The notes below the pieces were generated by a model. The model did not search any database, was not told where the DNA came from, and saw only the letters and a list, made by a program, of their open reading frames with translations. A DNA stretch of 9,129 bases. Source: Euzebyaceae bacterium (GTDB lineage Bacteria > Actinomycetota > Nitriliruptoria > Euzebyales > Egibacteraceae). Below are positions 1 to 6,889 of the stretch, in pieces. The position numbers and the translations under genes are program-made. Positions within the stretch are counted from its first letter, which is position 1. The number at the start of each line of letters is the position of its first letter. The stretch spans positions 1-9,129 of the forward strand of contig JACCVM010000247.1 in the NCBI GenBank assembly GCA_013698135.1, read 5' to 3'.

Positions 1-1
1 G

Positions 2-991
2 CGCGCAGTGGTCGACGCGCTGCATCCCGCCCTGGCCGCCGCTCGCGCAACCGGTCGGACCCTGCCCGCCCACGCCGCCAACGGGCTACGCCAATGGGTG
101 GCCCCGGTCGTCGGCAGCTCCGAGCACCTGGGGGCACTGGCGTTGGTCACCCAGCGAGACCTGGCCGACGTCGATCTTCGGATCCTCGAGCGTGCCGCTG
201 TCGTCACCGCGCTGCTGTTGCTGGGCCAACGCACCATGGCCGAGGCCGAGCAGCGTCTGCGCGGCGAGCTGCTCGACGACCTGCTCAGCGCCAGCGAGCG
301 CGATCCCGACGTCCTGCGGCGTCGCGCCCGGCTGCTGGGCGCCGACGTCGACGCCCCGCACGTCGTCGTAGCGGTATCCGCGGCGAACAGCGAGCGGCAT
401 CGGACCGCCGCCGCGGCCGCCGCACTAGCCGGCGACCACGGTGGCCTGGCCGGTGAGCACAACGGGGTTGTCGTCCTGCTGCTGCCGGCCATGACGCCGG
501 CCGCTGCGGCCCGCCTTGTGGTCGACCGCCTGCGCCCGGTGCTGCAGGCGCCGGTTATCGCCGGTGGAGCGGGACCCGCCAACGACCTTGGCGCCACCGC
601 CGCGGTCTACCAGGAGGCCGCACGCTGCCTGCGGGTGATGCAGGCACTCGGGCGGCAGGGCGCCGCCAGCAGCGCGGAGCTCGGTGTCTACGGCCTGCTG
701 CTGAGCCAGGCCGGTCGCGGTGACCTCGACCGCATCGTGACCGCCGAGCTCGGTCCGCTGCTCGACTACGACCGCAGGCGCCGGACGAATCTGATCGACA
801 CGCTGGAGGCCTACTTCGCCGGGGCCGGCAACCTGTCTCGGACAGCCCAGCGGCTCCACATCCACGTCAACACGCTGTACCGGCGGCTGGACCGCGTCGC
901 CCGGTTGATCGGTGCGGATTGGCAGGAGCCCGAGCGCGCGCTGCAGATCCACCTAGCCCTGCGGCTGCATCTTCTGCGTGAGCGCCTCTGA
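2..991 (+). CDS. PucR/CdaR-family transcriptional regulator (5' end outside the window)
   Basis: The frame is open to the left edge, and the first possible start in the window (GTG at 8) lies inside a domain, so the N-terminus is missing. Counting from that GTG, residues 30-75 look like the end of a GAF-type sensor domain, and the middle (about 85-235) resembles the degenerate GGDEF-like linker of CdaR/PucR proteins. Residues 260-325 form the C-terminal PucR helix-turn-helix: 'NLSRTAQRLHIHVNTLYRRL' (275-294), then a second helical stretch ending in LHLLRERL. In this family the HTH activates or represses a neighbouring catabolic or transport operon in response to a small-molecule ligand. It lies 97 bases upstream of, and in the same direction as, a CoA-ligase/Liv transporter/dehydrogenase operon, so local control of that operon is the obvious inference. 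Family assignment is strong; the ligand is unknown. Confidence 0.9.
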   Translation, partial: RAVVDALHPALAAARATGRTLPAHAANGLRQWVAPVVGSSEHLGALALVTQRDLADVDLRILERAAVVTALLLLGQRTMAEAEQRLRGELLDDLLSASERDPDVLRRRARLLGADVDAPHVVVAVSAANSERHRTAAAAAALAGDHGGLAGEHNGVVVLLLPAMTPAAAARLVVDRLRPVLQAPVIAGGAGPANDLGATAAVYQEAARCLRVMQALGRQGAASSAELGVYGLLLSQAGRGDLDRIVTAELGPLLDYDRRRRTNLIDTLEAYFAGAGNLSRTAQRLHIHVNTLYRRLDRVARLIGADWQEPERALQIHLALRLHLLRERL

Positions 992-1005
992 GGAACCGGC
1001 GCGTG

Positions 1006-1052
1006 TGGAGGTGTGCTCCATGGAAGTGCGAAAAGGTTGGAGAACATCTCCC
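1006..1052. promoter_or_regulatory. Tandem dyads TGGAG-N5-CTCC, candidate operator or RNA switch
   Basis: Two similar inverted repeats sit between the regulator and the operon: TGGAG-GTGTG-CTCCA at 1006-1020 and TGGAG-AACAT-CTCCC at 1038-1052. The second also contains the perfect dyad GGAGA-ACA-TCTCC at 1039-1051. Their left ends are 32 bp apart, close to three helical turns, which suits a dimeric regulator binding one face of the DNA. The adjacent PucR-type protein is the natural candidate, but I know of no consensus to compare with. As RNA, the four segments GGAG, CTCC, GGAG and CTCC could also pair as 1:2 plus 3:4, or as 2:3. A weak TANNNT match (TACCCT, 1053-1058) follows the second dyad, but I see no convincing -35. 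Confidence 0.4.
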
Positions 1053-1079
1053 TACCCTGCGGGGCGCGATCCGCTCTAG
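1020..1079 (+). CDS. Putative 19-codon leader ORF upstream of the operon
   Basis: ATG at 1020 opens the 19-residue ORF MEVRKGWRTSPYPAGRDPL, which ends at TAG 1077-1079. It is preceded by GGAGG (1007-1011) with an 8-base spacer, the best Shine-Dalgarno and start combination in this intergenic region. The stop lies 9 bases before the GTG start of the acyl-CoA synthetase, which has no recognisable Shine-Dalgarno sequence, so translation of the leader could deliver ribosomes to that gene by reinitiation. Its Shine-Dalgarno lies inside the first TGGAG/CTCCA dyad and could be masked by it. The peptide has no run of a single amino acid of the kind seen in classical attenuators. It may be a chance ORF. 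Confidence 0.3.
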   Translation: MEVRKGWRTSPYPAGRDPL

Positions 1080-1088
1080 CGTCCAGGT

Positions 1089-2720
1089 GTGCCTCCCAGC
1101 CAGACCTATGAGCAGCTGCGGTCGTCGTTCGCCTGGCGGCTGCCGCAGCGCTGCAACATCGGCGTGGCCTGTGCCGACGCCCAGCCGCCTGGCGACCTTG
1201 CGCTGGTCGAGGTCGTGGACTCGTCGCAGCACCAGTACACCTTCGGCGACCTGAGCCGCCTGTCGAACCGCTTGGCCAGCGGGCTGGCCGGTATCGGCGT
1301 GCGGGCTGGTGACCGGGTTGGCATCGTGCTGCCGCAGGGCTTGGAGGCGGGACTGACGCACCTGGCGGTCTACAAGCTCGGCGCGATCGCCGTACCCCTG
1401 AGCGGGCTGTTCGGTCCGGACGCCCTGCGCTACCGGCTCTCCGACTGCGGCGCCAAGGTTGTCGTGACCGACGACCGCGCGGTCGACCGGGTCGCCGAGG
1501 TGGCGGCCGACCTCGGCGACCTGTGCGTCGTCGTGGCAGCCGAGCGCACCGCCGCCCCGCATCAGCCGTTCGCCGACCTGCTGACCGCCGCGGTTGACTT
1601 CACCCCCGCTGCCACCGGTCCGGACACTCCGGCGCTGCTGATCTATACCTCCGGTACGACCGGCGCCCCGAAGGGGGCGCTGCACGGCCACCGTGTGCTG
1701 GCGGGTCACCTGCCCGGCTACGAGCTGATGTACGAGCACCTCCCACAGGGCGGTGATCGGATCTGGACGCCGGCGGACTGGGCCTGGATCGGAGGACTGA
1801 TGGATGCCCTGCTGCCGGCCTGGTATCACGGTTGCACCGTCATCGCCGCCACGCGGCCGCGCTTCGACCCGCAGTGGGCGGCGCGGCTGCTGGCAGACCA
1901 GGGGGTCACCGCCGCCTTTCTCCCGCCGACGGCGCTGAAGCTGATGCGCCAGGCGGGGTTGGAACAACCGCGGGGCCGTGCGCTGCGGGCGGTGATGAGC
2001 GGTGGCGAGGCGCTCGGTGAGCAGATGCTGGACTGGGGCCGCCAGCAGTTCGGTGTCACGATCAACGAGATCTACGGGCAGACCGAGGCCAACCTGCTCG
2101 TCGGCAACTGTTCGTCGTCGTGGGCGGTACGTCCCGGGTCCATGGGGCGCCCGTACCCGGGCCACGACGTGGTAGTCCTGCGTGCCGACGCCACGCCGGC
2201 CCCACCCGGCGAGGTCGGTGAGATCGCCCTGCGCCTGCCCGACCCCGTCGCCTTCCTTGGCTACTGGGACGGGCCCGAGGCGACGGCGGAAAAGACCCGC
2301 GACGGCTGGCTGTGGACCGGAGACCTCGGCAGCGTCGACGACGACGGCTGGCTGTGGTTCGGGTCGCGCGCCGACGACGTCATCATCTCCGCCGGCTACC
2401 GGATCGGACCCGGCGAGATCGAGGAGTGCCTGCTGACCCATCCCGCGGTCGGCATGGCCGCCGCCATTGGCATTCCCGACGAGATTCGCGGCGAGGTCGT
2501 CAAAGCCTTCATCAAGCTGGCCGACGGCCACGAGCCCAGCGCCGGCCTCGAAGACGAGATCGCCGGCCTCGTGCGACAGCGGCTGGCGGCATATGAGTAC
2601 CCCCGACAGATCGAGTTCGTCGACGAATTGCCGCTGACGACCACCGGCAAGATCCGCCGGCTGGCCCTTCGTCAGCGCGAAGCGAGTCGGCGGACGTCCC
2701 ACCAAGGAGCGCAACCATGA
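1089..2720 (+). CDS. AMP-forming acyl-CoA synthetase (ACSM-like medium/short-chain type)
   Basis: A 543-residue member of the ANL (adenylate-forming) superfamily that activates a carboxylic acid via an acyl-AMP to its CoA thioester. Visible motifs: the P-loop 'YTSGTTGAPKG' (186-196), 'YGQTE' (329-333), 'WTGD' (409-412), 'SRADDVIISAGYRIGPGEIE' (426-445) and 'TTTGKIRR' (517-524), whose K521 is the catalytic lysine of the mobile C-terminal domain. The N-terminal pattern 'SFAWRLPQRCNIG' and the length fit the ACSM/acetyl-CoA-synthetase-like branch rather than long-chain FadD or the longer acetoacetyl-CoA synthetases. GTG at 1089 is chosen because it gives the usual short lead before the 'F.W' motif, although no Shine-Dalgarno precedes it. 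The TGA overlaps the next start (ATGA, 2717-2720), so it is cotranscribed with the transporter. The acyl substrate cannot be read from the sequence; a short keto or hydroxy acid is suggested only by the neighbours. Confidence 0.92.
   Translation: MPPSQTYEQLRSSFAWRLPQRCNIGVACADAQPPGDLALVEVVDSSQHQYTFGDLSRLSNRLASGLAGIGVRAGDRVGIVLPQGLEAGLTHLAVYKLGAIAVPLSGLFGPDALRYRLSDCGAKVVVTDDRAVDRVAEVAADLGDLCVVVAAERTAAPHQPFADLLTAAVDFTPAATGPDTPALLIYTSGTTGAPKGALHGHRVLAGHLPGYELMYEHLPQGGDRIWTPADWAWIGGLMDALLPAWYHGCTVIAATRPRFDPQWAARLLADQGVTAAFLPPTALKLMRQAGLEQPRGRALRAVMSGGEALGEQMLDWGRQQFGVTINEIYGQTEANLLVGNCSSSWAVRPGSMGRPYPGHDVVVLRADATPAPPGEVGEIALRLPDPVAFLGYWDGPEATAEKTRDGWLWTGDLGSVDDDGWLWFGSRADDVIISAGYRIGPGEIEECLLTHPAVGMAAAIGIPDEIRGEVVKAFIKLADGHEPSAGLEDEIAGLVRQRLAAYEYPRQIEFVDELPLTTTGKIRRLALRQREASRRTSHQGAQP
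2704..2709 (+). promoter_or_regulatory. Ribosome binding site AAGGAG for the binding-protein gene
   Basis: AAGGAG lies within the last codons of the acyl-CoA synthetase gene, 7 bases before ATG 2717. It fixes the start and the ATGA overlap, and suggests the binding protein is translated strongly on its own as well as by coupling. Confidence 0.8.
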
Positions 2721-4057
2721 CACGACGGACACTGCAACGATCAGATTTGAACGGCCGGCTGCGGGCGCTGGTACTGACGCTGATGCTGCTCGCGGCCGCC
2801 TGCGCCGGTGGCGGTGAGGTTGGCGATGGCGCTGGCGCCGGCGCGGCCGGTGGCAGCGAACCGGCCGGCGGCAGCGAGGAGACGGGCAGCGAGTCGGCCG
2901 GATCCGAAGGCGGCGCCGCAGCCGAGGGCGAGCCGCTGCGCATCGGCATGGCCACGACCCTGTCGGGATCGATCGCGCTGTTCGGGGTCGCCAACGAGAA
3001 TGGCGCACAACTCGCGGTCGACCAGCTCAACGAGTCCGGCGGCGTGCTCGGCCGGCCGCTGGAGCTGATCGTGCGCGACGACCAGGCAGCACCCGAGGAA
3101 GGTGCGGCCATCGCTCGTGACCTGATCATCTCCGAGGAGGTCGACATGCTGCTCGGCCCGGTCTCGTCCGGCGTGGCGCTGGCGATCACCGAGGTGTCCG
3201 CCGAGCGCAAGGTGCCGTTCATCGTGCACACCTCCAACACCGAGGCGCTGATGGTCGAGGAGTTCCAGCCGTACATGGTGTCGGTGGTCCCCAACACCGG
3301 CATGGAGGCCCGCGCACAGGGCGTGGACCTGGCCGACAGTGAGTTCACCCGCTGGGCCACGATCGCGCCGGACTACGAGTTCGGCCAAGCCCAGACCGGC
3401 ACCTTCGTGGAAACGCTGACCGCCGAGAACCCCGATGTCGAAATCGTCGAGCAGCAGTTCCCGGAGCTAGGCGAGACCGACTACCAGCCGTTCATCACGT
3501 CGCTGCTGTCGGCGGAACCGGAGGCGGTGTACTCGCCGCTGTTCGCCGGCGACCTGGTGACGTTCACCCGGCAAGCCGCCAACTTCGGGTTCTTCGACCA
3601 GACCGAGTTCACCGCGCTGTACGAGACCGACGCCCTCACCGAGTTGGGCGACGAGGTCGACCTGAGCGGCATCCGGGCCTACTCGCGCTGCCCGTTCACC
3701 ATCGACACACCACAGATGGCCGAGTTCGTCGAGGCTTACCGCGCGGCCAACGACAGCGTGCCAAGCGACTGGGCCTGCATGGCCTACGACGCGGTGATGC
3801 TGTGGGCGCAGGTGGTCGAGGAGAACGGCGACGCCGACCCTGACCAGTTCGTCGAGACGGTCGAGGGCTTCGATTTCACCTCACTGCGCGGCGAGACGTC
3901 GATCCGCGAGGTCGACCACCAGGCCTCGGTGCCGTCCTACATCGGCGAGCTGCAGTTCGACGACGAGCTCGGCTTCTACGTCTATGAGAATCTGCAGACG
4001 GTGCCGGCTGAAGAGATCTGGCTAGAGGAGTCCGAGGTGATGGAGCGGCGCGGCTGA
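2717..4057 (+). CDS. Liv-type ABC transporter substrate-binding lipoprotein
   Basis: A 446-residue type I periplasmic-binding fold (Peripla_BP_6 / LivJ-like) that captures substrate outside the membrane for the LivHMGF complex encoded just downstream. Residues 1-28 are a lipoprotein signal: basic start, hydrophobic 'LRALVLTLMLLAAA', then the acylated C29. A flexible Gly/Ser/Glu-rich linker (about 30-72) leads to the binding domain, which opens with 'LRIGMATTLSGSIALFG' (74-90) and continues with 'NENGAQLAVDQLNESGGVLG' (93-112) and 'LLGPVSSGVA' (145-154), all typical of the family. The mature part is rich in Asp and Glu and has only two further cysteines, C325 and C354, which could form a disulfide. 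This fold is not restricted to branched-chain amino acids; relatives bind amides, aromatic acids and other carboxylates, so the ligand is open. The operon's enzymes favour a carboxylate. Confidence 0.93.
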   Translation: MTRRTLQRSDLNGRLRALVLTLMLLAAACAGGGEVGDGAGAGAAGGSEPAGGSEETGSESAGSEGGAAAEGEPLRIGMATTLSGSIALFGVANENGAQLAVDQLNESGGVLGRPLELIVRDDQAAPEEGAAIARDLIISEEVDMLLGPVSSGVALAITEVSAERKVPFIVHTSNTEALMVEEFQPYMVSVVPNTGMEARAQGVDLADSEFTRWATIAPDYEFGQAQTGTFVETLTAENPDVEIVEQQFPELGETDYQPFITSLLSAEPEAVYSPLFAGDLVTFTRQAANFGFFDQTEFTALYETDALTELGDEVDLSGIRAYSRCPFTIDTPQMAEFVEAYRAANDSVPSDWACMAYDAVMLWAQVVEENGDADPDQFVETVEGFDFTSLRGETSIREVDHQASVPSYIGELQFDDELGFYVYENLQTVPAEEIWLEESEVMERRG

Positions 4058-4076
4058 TGCTCTTCTGGGCGTGTTC

Positions 4077-4144
4077 GGGCGGGCCACTGATCCCTGGCTT
4101 CGCAGAGACCCTTTTACGCTGCGCCAGTGACCAGTGGCCCGCCC
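4077..4144 (+). terminator. Long imperfect hairpin after the binding-protein gene (mRNA stabiliser or partial terminator)
   Basis: Arms GGGCGGGCCACTGATC (4077-4092) and GACCAGTGGCCCGCCC (4129-4144) pair at 15 of 16 positions. In the same register CTGGC (4094-4098) pairs with GCCAG (4123-4127), leaving a small inner loop. No U-run follows the right arm, so it is unlikely to be a full intrinsic terminator, and the permease genes downstream need read-through. Hairpins behind a binding-protein gene are known in several ABC operons as 3' stabilisers or partial attenuators that keep binding protein in excess over permease. A smaller stem AGTCCG/CGGACT (4149-4154 / 4168-4173) follows. CTCCT at 4172-4176 could pair with the livH Shine-Dalgarno at 4198-4202. 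Confidence 0.6.
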
Positions 4145-4196
4145 ACCCAGTCCGGCAGGGTCGGCGTCGGACTCCTGTAGCTGCGAAAGGCGTGGG

Positions 4197-4202
4197 AAGG
4201 AG
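4197..4202 (+). promoter_or_regulatory. Ribosome binding site AAGGAG for livH
   Basis: AAGGAG is 8 bases before ATG 4211 and fixes the permease start. A GTG at 4204 is out of frame. An anti-Shine-Dalgarno CTCCT at 4172-4176 lies just upstream and could mask the site. Confidence 0.75.
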
Positions 4203-4210
4203 CGTGAGGG

Positions 4211-5092
4211 ATGACGGGTGAGGCGTTGGTGTTGCAGGTGATGACCGGGTTGTCGCGGGCGGCGGTGTTGTTCATCGTGGCGTCGGGGTTGTCGCTGGTG
4301 TTTGGCGCCATGCGGATCGTCAACATCGCGCACGGCTCGTTCTACATGGTGGGCGCGTTCGTGGCGGTGACGGTCGCCGGTTGGCTCGGCGGCGTCGTCG
4401 GTTTCGTCGGTGCGCTCCTCGTCGTGCCACTGGTGGTGGCGGCCCTCGGTGGCCTGATCGAGGTCGGCGCGCTGCGGCGTCTGTACGGCAAGGAGCACCT
4501 GCTGCAGCTGCTGGCCACTTTCGCGTTCCTGCTGATCGTGTCTGACGTCGTGCGCTTCATCTACGGCGAGCGCCCGCAGTCGCTGCGCGCGCCGCCGTTG
4601 TTGTCAGGCGCCACGCGGTTTGGCGACGTGTTCTTTCCGCGCTACAGCCTGTTTTTGATGGCTGCGGCCGTCGTGATCGGCCTGGGCTTGTGGCTACTGC
4701 TGTCACGCACGGGGCTGGGACGCGACATCCGTGCGGCGGTCAGCGACCCGGAGATGCTCGGCATGGTGGGCGTGAACGTGTCCCGGCTGTTCACGGTGGT
4801 GTTCGCGCTCGGCGCCGGGCTGGCTGGGCTGGGGGGCGTGCTCGCCGGCCCGCAGACCACGATCCTGCTGGGCATGGACATCGACATCATCGTCGAGTCG
4901 TTCGCCGTGGTGATCATCGGCGGGCTCGGCAGCCTGGTGGGCACCGCCGTCGGCGCCGTGCTGGTCGGGGTGACGTTCGCGCTGGGCATCACGTTCATCC
5001 CCAGCGCCGCGCTGGCCATCGTCTTCGTGGTCATGGTCGCGGTGCTGGTGTGGCGACCGTACGGGCTGTTCGGCATCCCGCAGGAGGCGTGA
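4211..5092 (+). CDS. livH: Branched-chain-amino-acid-type ABC transporter permease LivH
   Basis: A 293-residue, very hydrophobic inner-membrane permease of the LivH family (BPD_transp_2) that pairs with LivM to form the transport channel. Diagnostic segments: 'GLSLVFGAMRIVNIAHGSFY' (26-45), the cytoplasmic coupling loop 'TGLGRDIRAAVSDPEMLGMV' (167-186), which in this family docks on the ATPases, and 'VVIIGGLGSLVGTAVGAVLV' (233-252) near the C-terminus, followed by a final membrane segment and 'WRPYGLFGIP'. Length is normal for LivH. The gene starts after a 153-base gap holding a long hairpin and ends 1 base before the livM start, with the livM ribosome site inside its last codons. The first 30 codons contain five TTG leucine codons, unlike the CTG-rich genes around it. 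Substrate specificity is set mainly by the binding protein. Confidence 0.94.
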   Translation: MTGEALVLQVMTGLSRAAVLFIVASGLSLVFGAMRIVNIAHGSFYMVGAFVAVTVAGWLGGVVGFVGALLVVPLVVAALGGLIEVGALRRLYGKEHLLQLLATFAFLLIVSDVVRFIYGERPQSLRAPPLLSGATRFGDVFFPRYSLFLMAAAVVIGLGLWLLLSRTGLGRDIRAAVSDPEMLGMVGVNVSRLFTVVFALGAGLAGLGGVLAGPQTTILLGMDIDIIVESFAVVIIGGLGSLVGTAVGAVLVGVTFALGITFIPSAALAIVFVVMVAVLVWRPYGLFGIPQEA

Positions 5093-5093
5093 C

Positions 5094-6098
5094 GTGCGAC
5101 GCAGGTTGACGGCGTCGACGGGCTGGGCGATTGCGGCGCTGGTCGCGCTGCTCGCCCCGCTGCTGCTCAACGAGCGGCAGATGTTCGTGCTGATGTCGAT
5201 CGTGATCCTGGCGGTGTTCGCCACCTCCTACAACGTCCTGCTCGGCTACACCGGGATGGTGTCGTTCGCGCACGCGGCCTACTACGGGATTGGCGCATAC
5301 GCGGTTACCCTCGCCTGGGTGCACCTGGGATGGTCGCCGCTGGCCGGGTTCCTGCTCGCGCCGGTGGCGGCCGGCGCGATCGGCTACGTCACCGGGCTGG
5401 TGGCCCTGCGGGCGACCCGCCTGTACTTCTCGCTGCTGACCCTGGCCATCGGCCAGCTGCTGTTCTTGGTGGCGTTCCAGTGGCGAGGACTCACCCGCGG
5501 CGACGACGGTATCTTCGGGATGCAGCTGCCCCTGCTGCTGCAGCCCGCGACGAACCGCTACTACTTCCTGCTGGCGCTGGCCGCGATCGCGCTGGCGATC
5601 CTGTCGGTGGCGATGCGCTCGCCGTTCGGAGCGACCCTGCGCGCGATCAGGGAGAACCGCGACCGCGCCGGGTTCCTTGGTATCAAGGTCAAGCGCTACG
5701 AGCTGGCGGCATTCACGCTGGGGACGGCGTTCGCGGGCTGGGCCGGCGGGATGTACGCGTTCTTCGACCGCGGCAGCTTCCCGCTGCTGCTGGACTGGAC
5801 GACCTCGGCCGACCCGATCTTCACGACGCTGATCGGAGGGCTCAACAGCTTCGCGGGGCCGGTGATCGGCGCGGTCGTGCTGGGACTGCTGCGCGACTTC
5901 GTGACCCGCAACTTCCTGTACTTCAACGTCGTGCTTGGCACGGTGCTGCTGGCCATCATCCTGTTCATGCCAGGCGGCATCGTCGAGGGAGTACGTCGGC
6001 TGGCTGCGGTGGGCGGTCCCGGACGCAGGCGGACGCAACCCGAGCAGCCAGCGGACCGTGAGCAGCCCGCCGCCGCCGGCACCAGGTCGAAGTCATGA
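5094..6098 (+). CDS. livM: Branched-chain-amino-acid-type ABC transporter permease LivM
   Basis: A 334-residue permease, the partner of LivH. Family landmarks: 'SYNVLLGYTGMVSFAHAAYY' (45-64), 'LRATRLYFSLLTLAIGQLLF' (105-124), the coupling loop 'SPFGATLRAIRENRDRAGFL' (176-195), 'YELAAFTLGTAFAGWAGGMY' (202-221), and 'TTLIGGLNSFAGPVIGAVVL' (244-263). A short hydrophilic tail (about 305-334, rich in R, Q, P and A) extends past the usual 'PGGI' end and probably lies in the cytoplasm. GTG at 5094 is chosen because AGGAGG (5082-5087) sits 6 bases upstream and the gap to livH is 1 base. The TGA overlaps the livG ATG (6095-6098), implying coupled translation of permease and ATPase. Confidence 0.94.
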   Translation: MRRRLTASTGWAIAALVALLAPLLLNERQMFVLMSIVILAVFATSYNVLLGYTGMVSFAHAAYYGIGAYAVTLAWVHLGWSPLAGFLLAPVAAGAIGYVTGLVALRATRLYFSLLTLAIGQLLFLVAFQWRGLTRGDDGIFGMQLPLLLQPATNRYYFLLALAAIALAILSVAMRSPFGATLRAIRENRDRAGFLGIKVKRYELAAFTLGTAFAGWAGGMYAFFDRGSFPLLLDWTTSADPIFTTLIGGLNSFAGPVIGAVVLGLLRDFVTRNFLYFNVVLGTVLLAIILFMPGGIVEGVRRLAAVGGPGRRRTQPEQPADREQPAAAGTRSKS

Positions 6099-6889
6099 GC
6101 GCCCTGCTGGAGATCGAGGGCCTGTCGAAGCGCTTCGGTGGGCTGCAGGCCGTCGACGGCGTCGACCTGACGGTTGCGGTTGGGGAGCGTCGCGCGGTCA
6201 TCGGACCCAACGGTGCCGGCAAGACAACCCTGTTCAATCTCATCACCGGCTACCTGCGCCCGGATGCCGGCCGGGTCCGCTTCGACGGCGCCGACGTCAC
6301 CGGCAAACCGACGCATCGCATCGCGCAGGCAGGCATCGGTCGCGCCTTTCAGATCACCAGCATCTTCCCTGGGCTGACGGTGTTCGAGAACGTCCAGCTG
6401 GGCCGCCTGGCGCAGCGCAGGGAGACTGCCCGGCCGTTCGGGGTCGCGGCCGGCCGCCATGCCGGCGAGGTCAACGACATCCTCGACTCCGTAAGGCTGG
6501 CCGGGCTGGCCGGTGAGCGCGCCGGCAACCTGTCCCACGGCGACCAGCGCGCGCTGGAGCTGGCGATCTCCCTGGCATTGGAGCCGCGGCTACTGCTGCT
6601 GGACGAACCGACTGCCGGCATGGCGCCCGCCGAGACGGATCAGGCGATGCGGCTGGTGCGCCGCATCGCCGAGGAGCGGGGGCTGACCCTGCTGTTCTGC
6701 GAACACGACATGGAGGTGGTGTTCGGAACCGCCGACCGCGTGCTGGTGATGCACGAGGGCAAGGCGCTGGCCGAGGGCGTCCCCGACGAGGTGCGCGCCA
6801 ACCCCGACGTCCAGCGGGTGTATCTAGGGGAGGAGGTCGCGCAGCGACCGACGGGTGGGCGGGACCCGGACGGCGAGGAGGTGGCGTGA
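6095..6889 (+). CDS. livG: ABC transporter ATP-binding protein LivG
   Basis: A 264-residue cytoplasmic ATPase that heterodimerises with LivF to power the LivHM channel. Visible: Walker A 'GPNGAGKTT' (37-45), Q-loop Q86 in 'RAFQITSIFPGLTVFENV' (83-100), ABC signature 'LSHGDQRALELA' (146-157), Walker B 'LLLLDEPTAGM' (166-176) and H-loop H204 in 'CEHDME'. The LSHGD signature is a mild variant of the LSYGEQR form usual in LivG and should still function. The C-terminal 'VYLGEE' (242-247) is the normal LivG end, followed here by an extra hydrophilic tail of about 17 residues. It overlaps livM by 4 bases (ATGA) and meets livF at its stop codon. All catalytic elements are present. Confidence 0.95.
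   Translation: MSALLEIEGLSKRFGGLQAVDGVDLTVAVGERRAVIGPNGAGKTTLFNLITGYLRPDAGRVRFDGADVTGKPTHRIAQAGIGRAFQITSIFPGLTVFENVQLGRLAQRRETARPFGVAAGRHAGEVNDILDSVRLAGLAGERAGNLSHGDQRALELAISLALEPRLLLLDEPTAGMAPAETDQAMRLVRRIAEERGLTLLFCEHDMEVVFGTADRVLVMHEGKALAEGVPDEVRANPDVQRVYLGEEVAQRPTGGRDPDGEEVA
6876..6881 (+). promoter_or_regulatory. Ribosome binding site AGGAGG that favours the livF ATG
   Basis: AGGAGG is 7 bases before ATG 6889 but only 4 bases before the alternative GTG 6886. Spacing and the family's usual N-terminus therefore favour 6889. Confidence 0.65.

Noticed and set aside
1003..1254. 83-codon + strand frame over the leader and the start of the synthetase gene
   Set aside because: It is out of frame with the synthetase, rich in Arg, Ser and Thr without a recognisable domain, and ends within the conserved N-terminal region of the real gene.
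867..3008. Very long (713-codon) open frame on the - strand
   Set aside because: It lies antisense to the regulator, the acyl-CoA synthetase and the binding protein. Its product is Arg/Gln/Gly-rich with no domain pattern, as expected for the shadow of GC3-rich genes.
4077..4144. The long hairpin as a full transcription terminator ending the operon
   Set aside because: There is no U-run after it and the transporter genes that must be expressed with the binding protein lie downstream without an evident new promoter. A stabiliser or partial attenuator fits better.
5031..6038. Long - strand frame opposite livM
   Set aside because: Composition is His/Gln/Arg-rich low complexity, and livM on the + strand is unmistakable.
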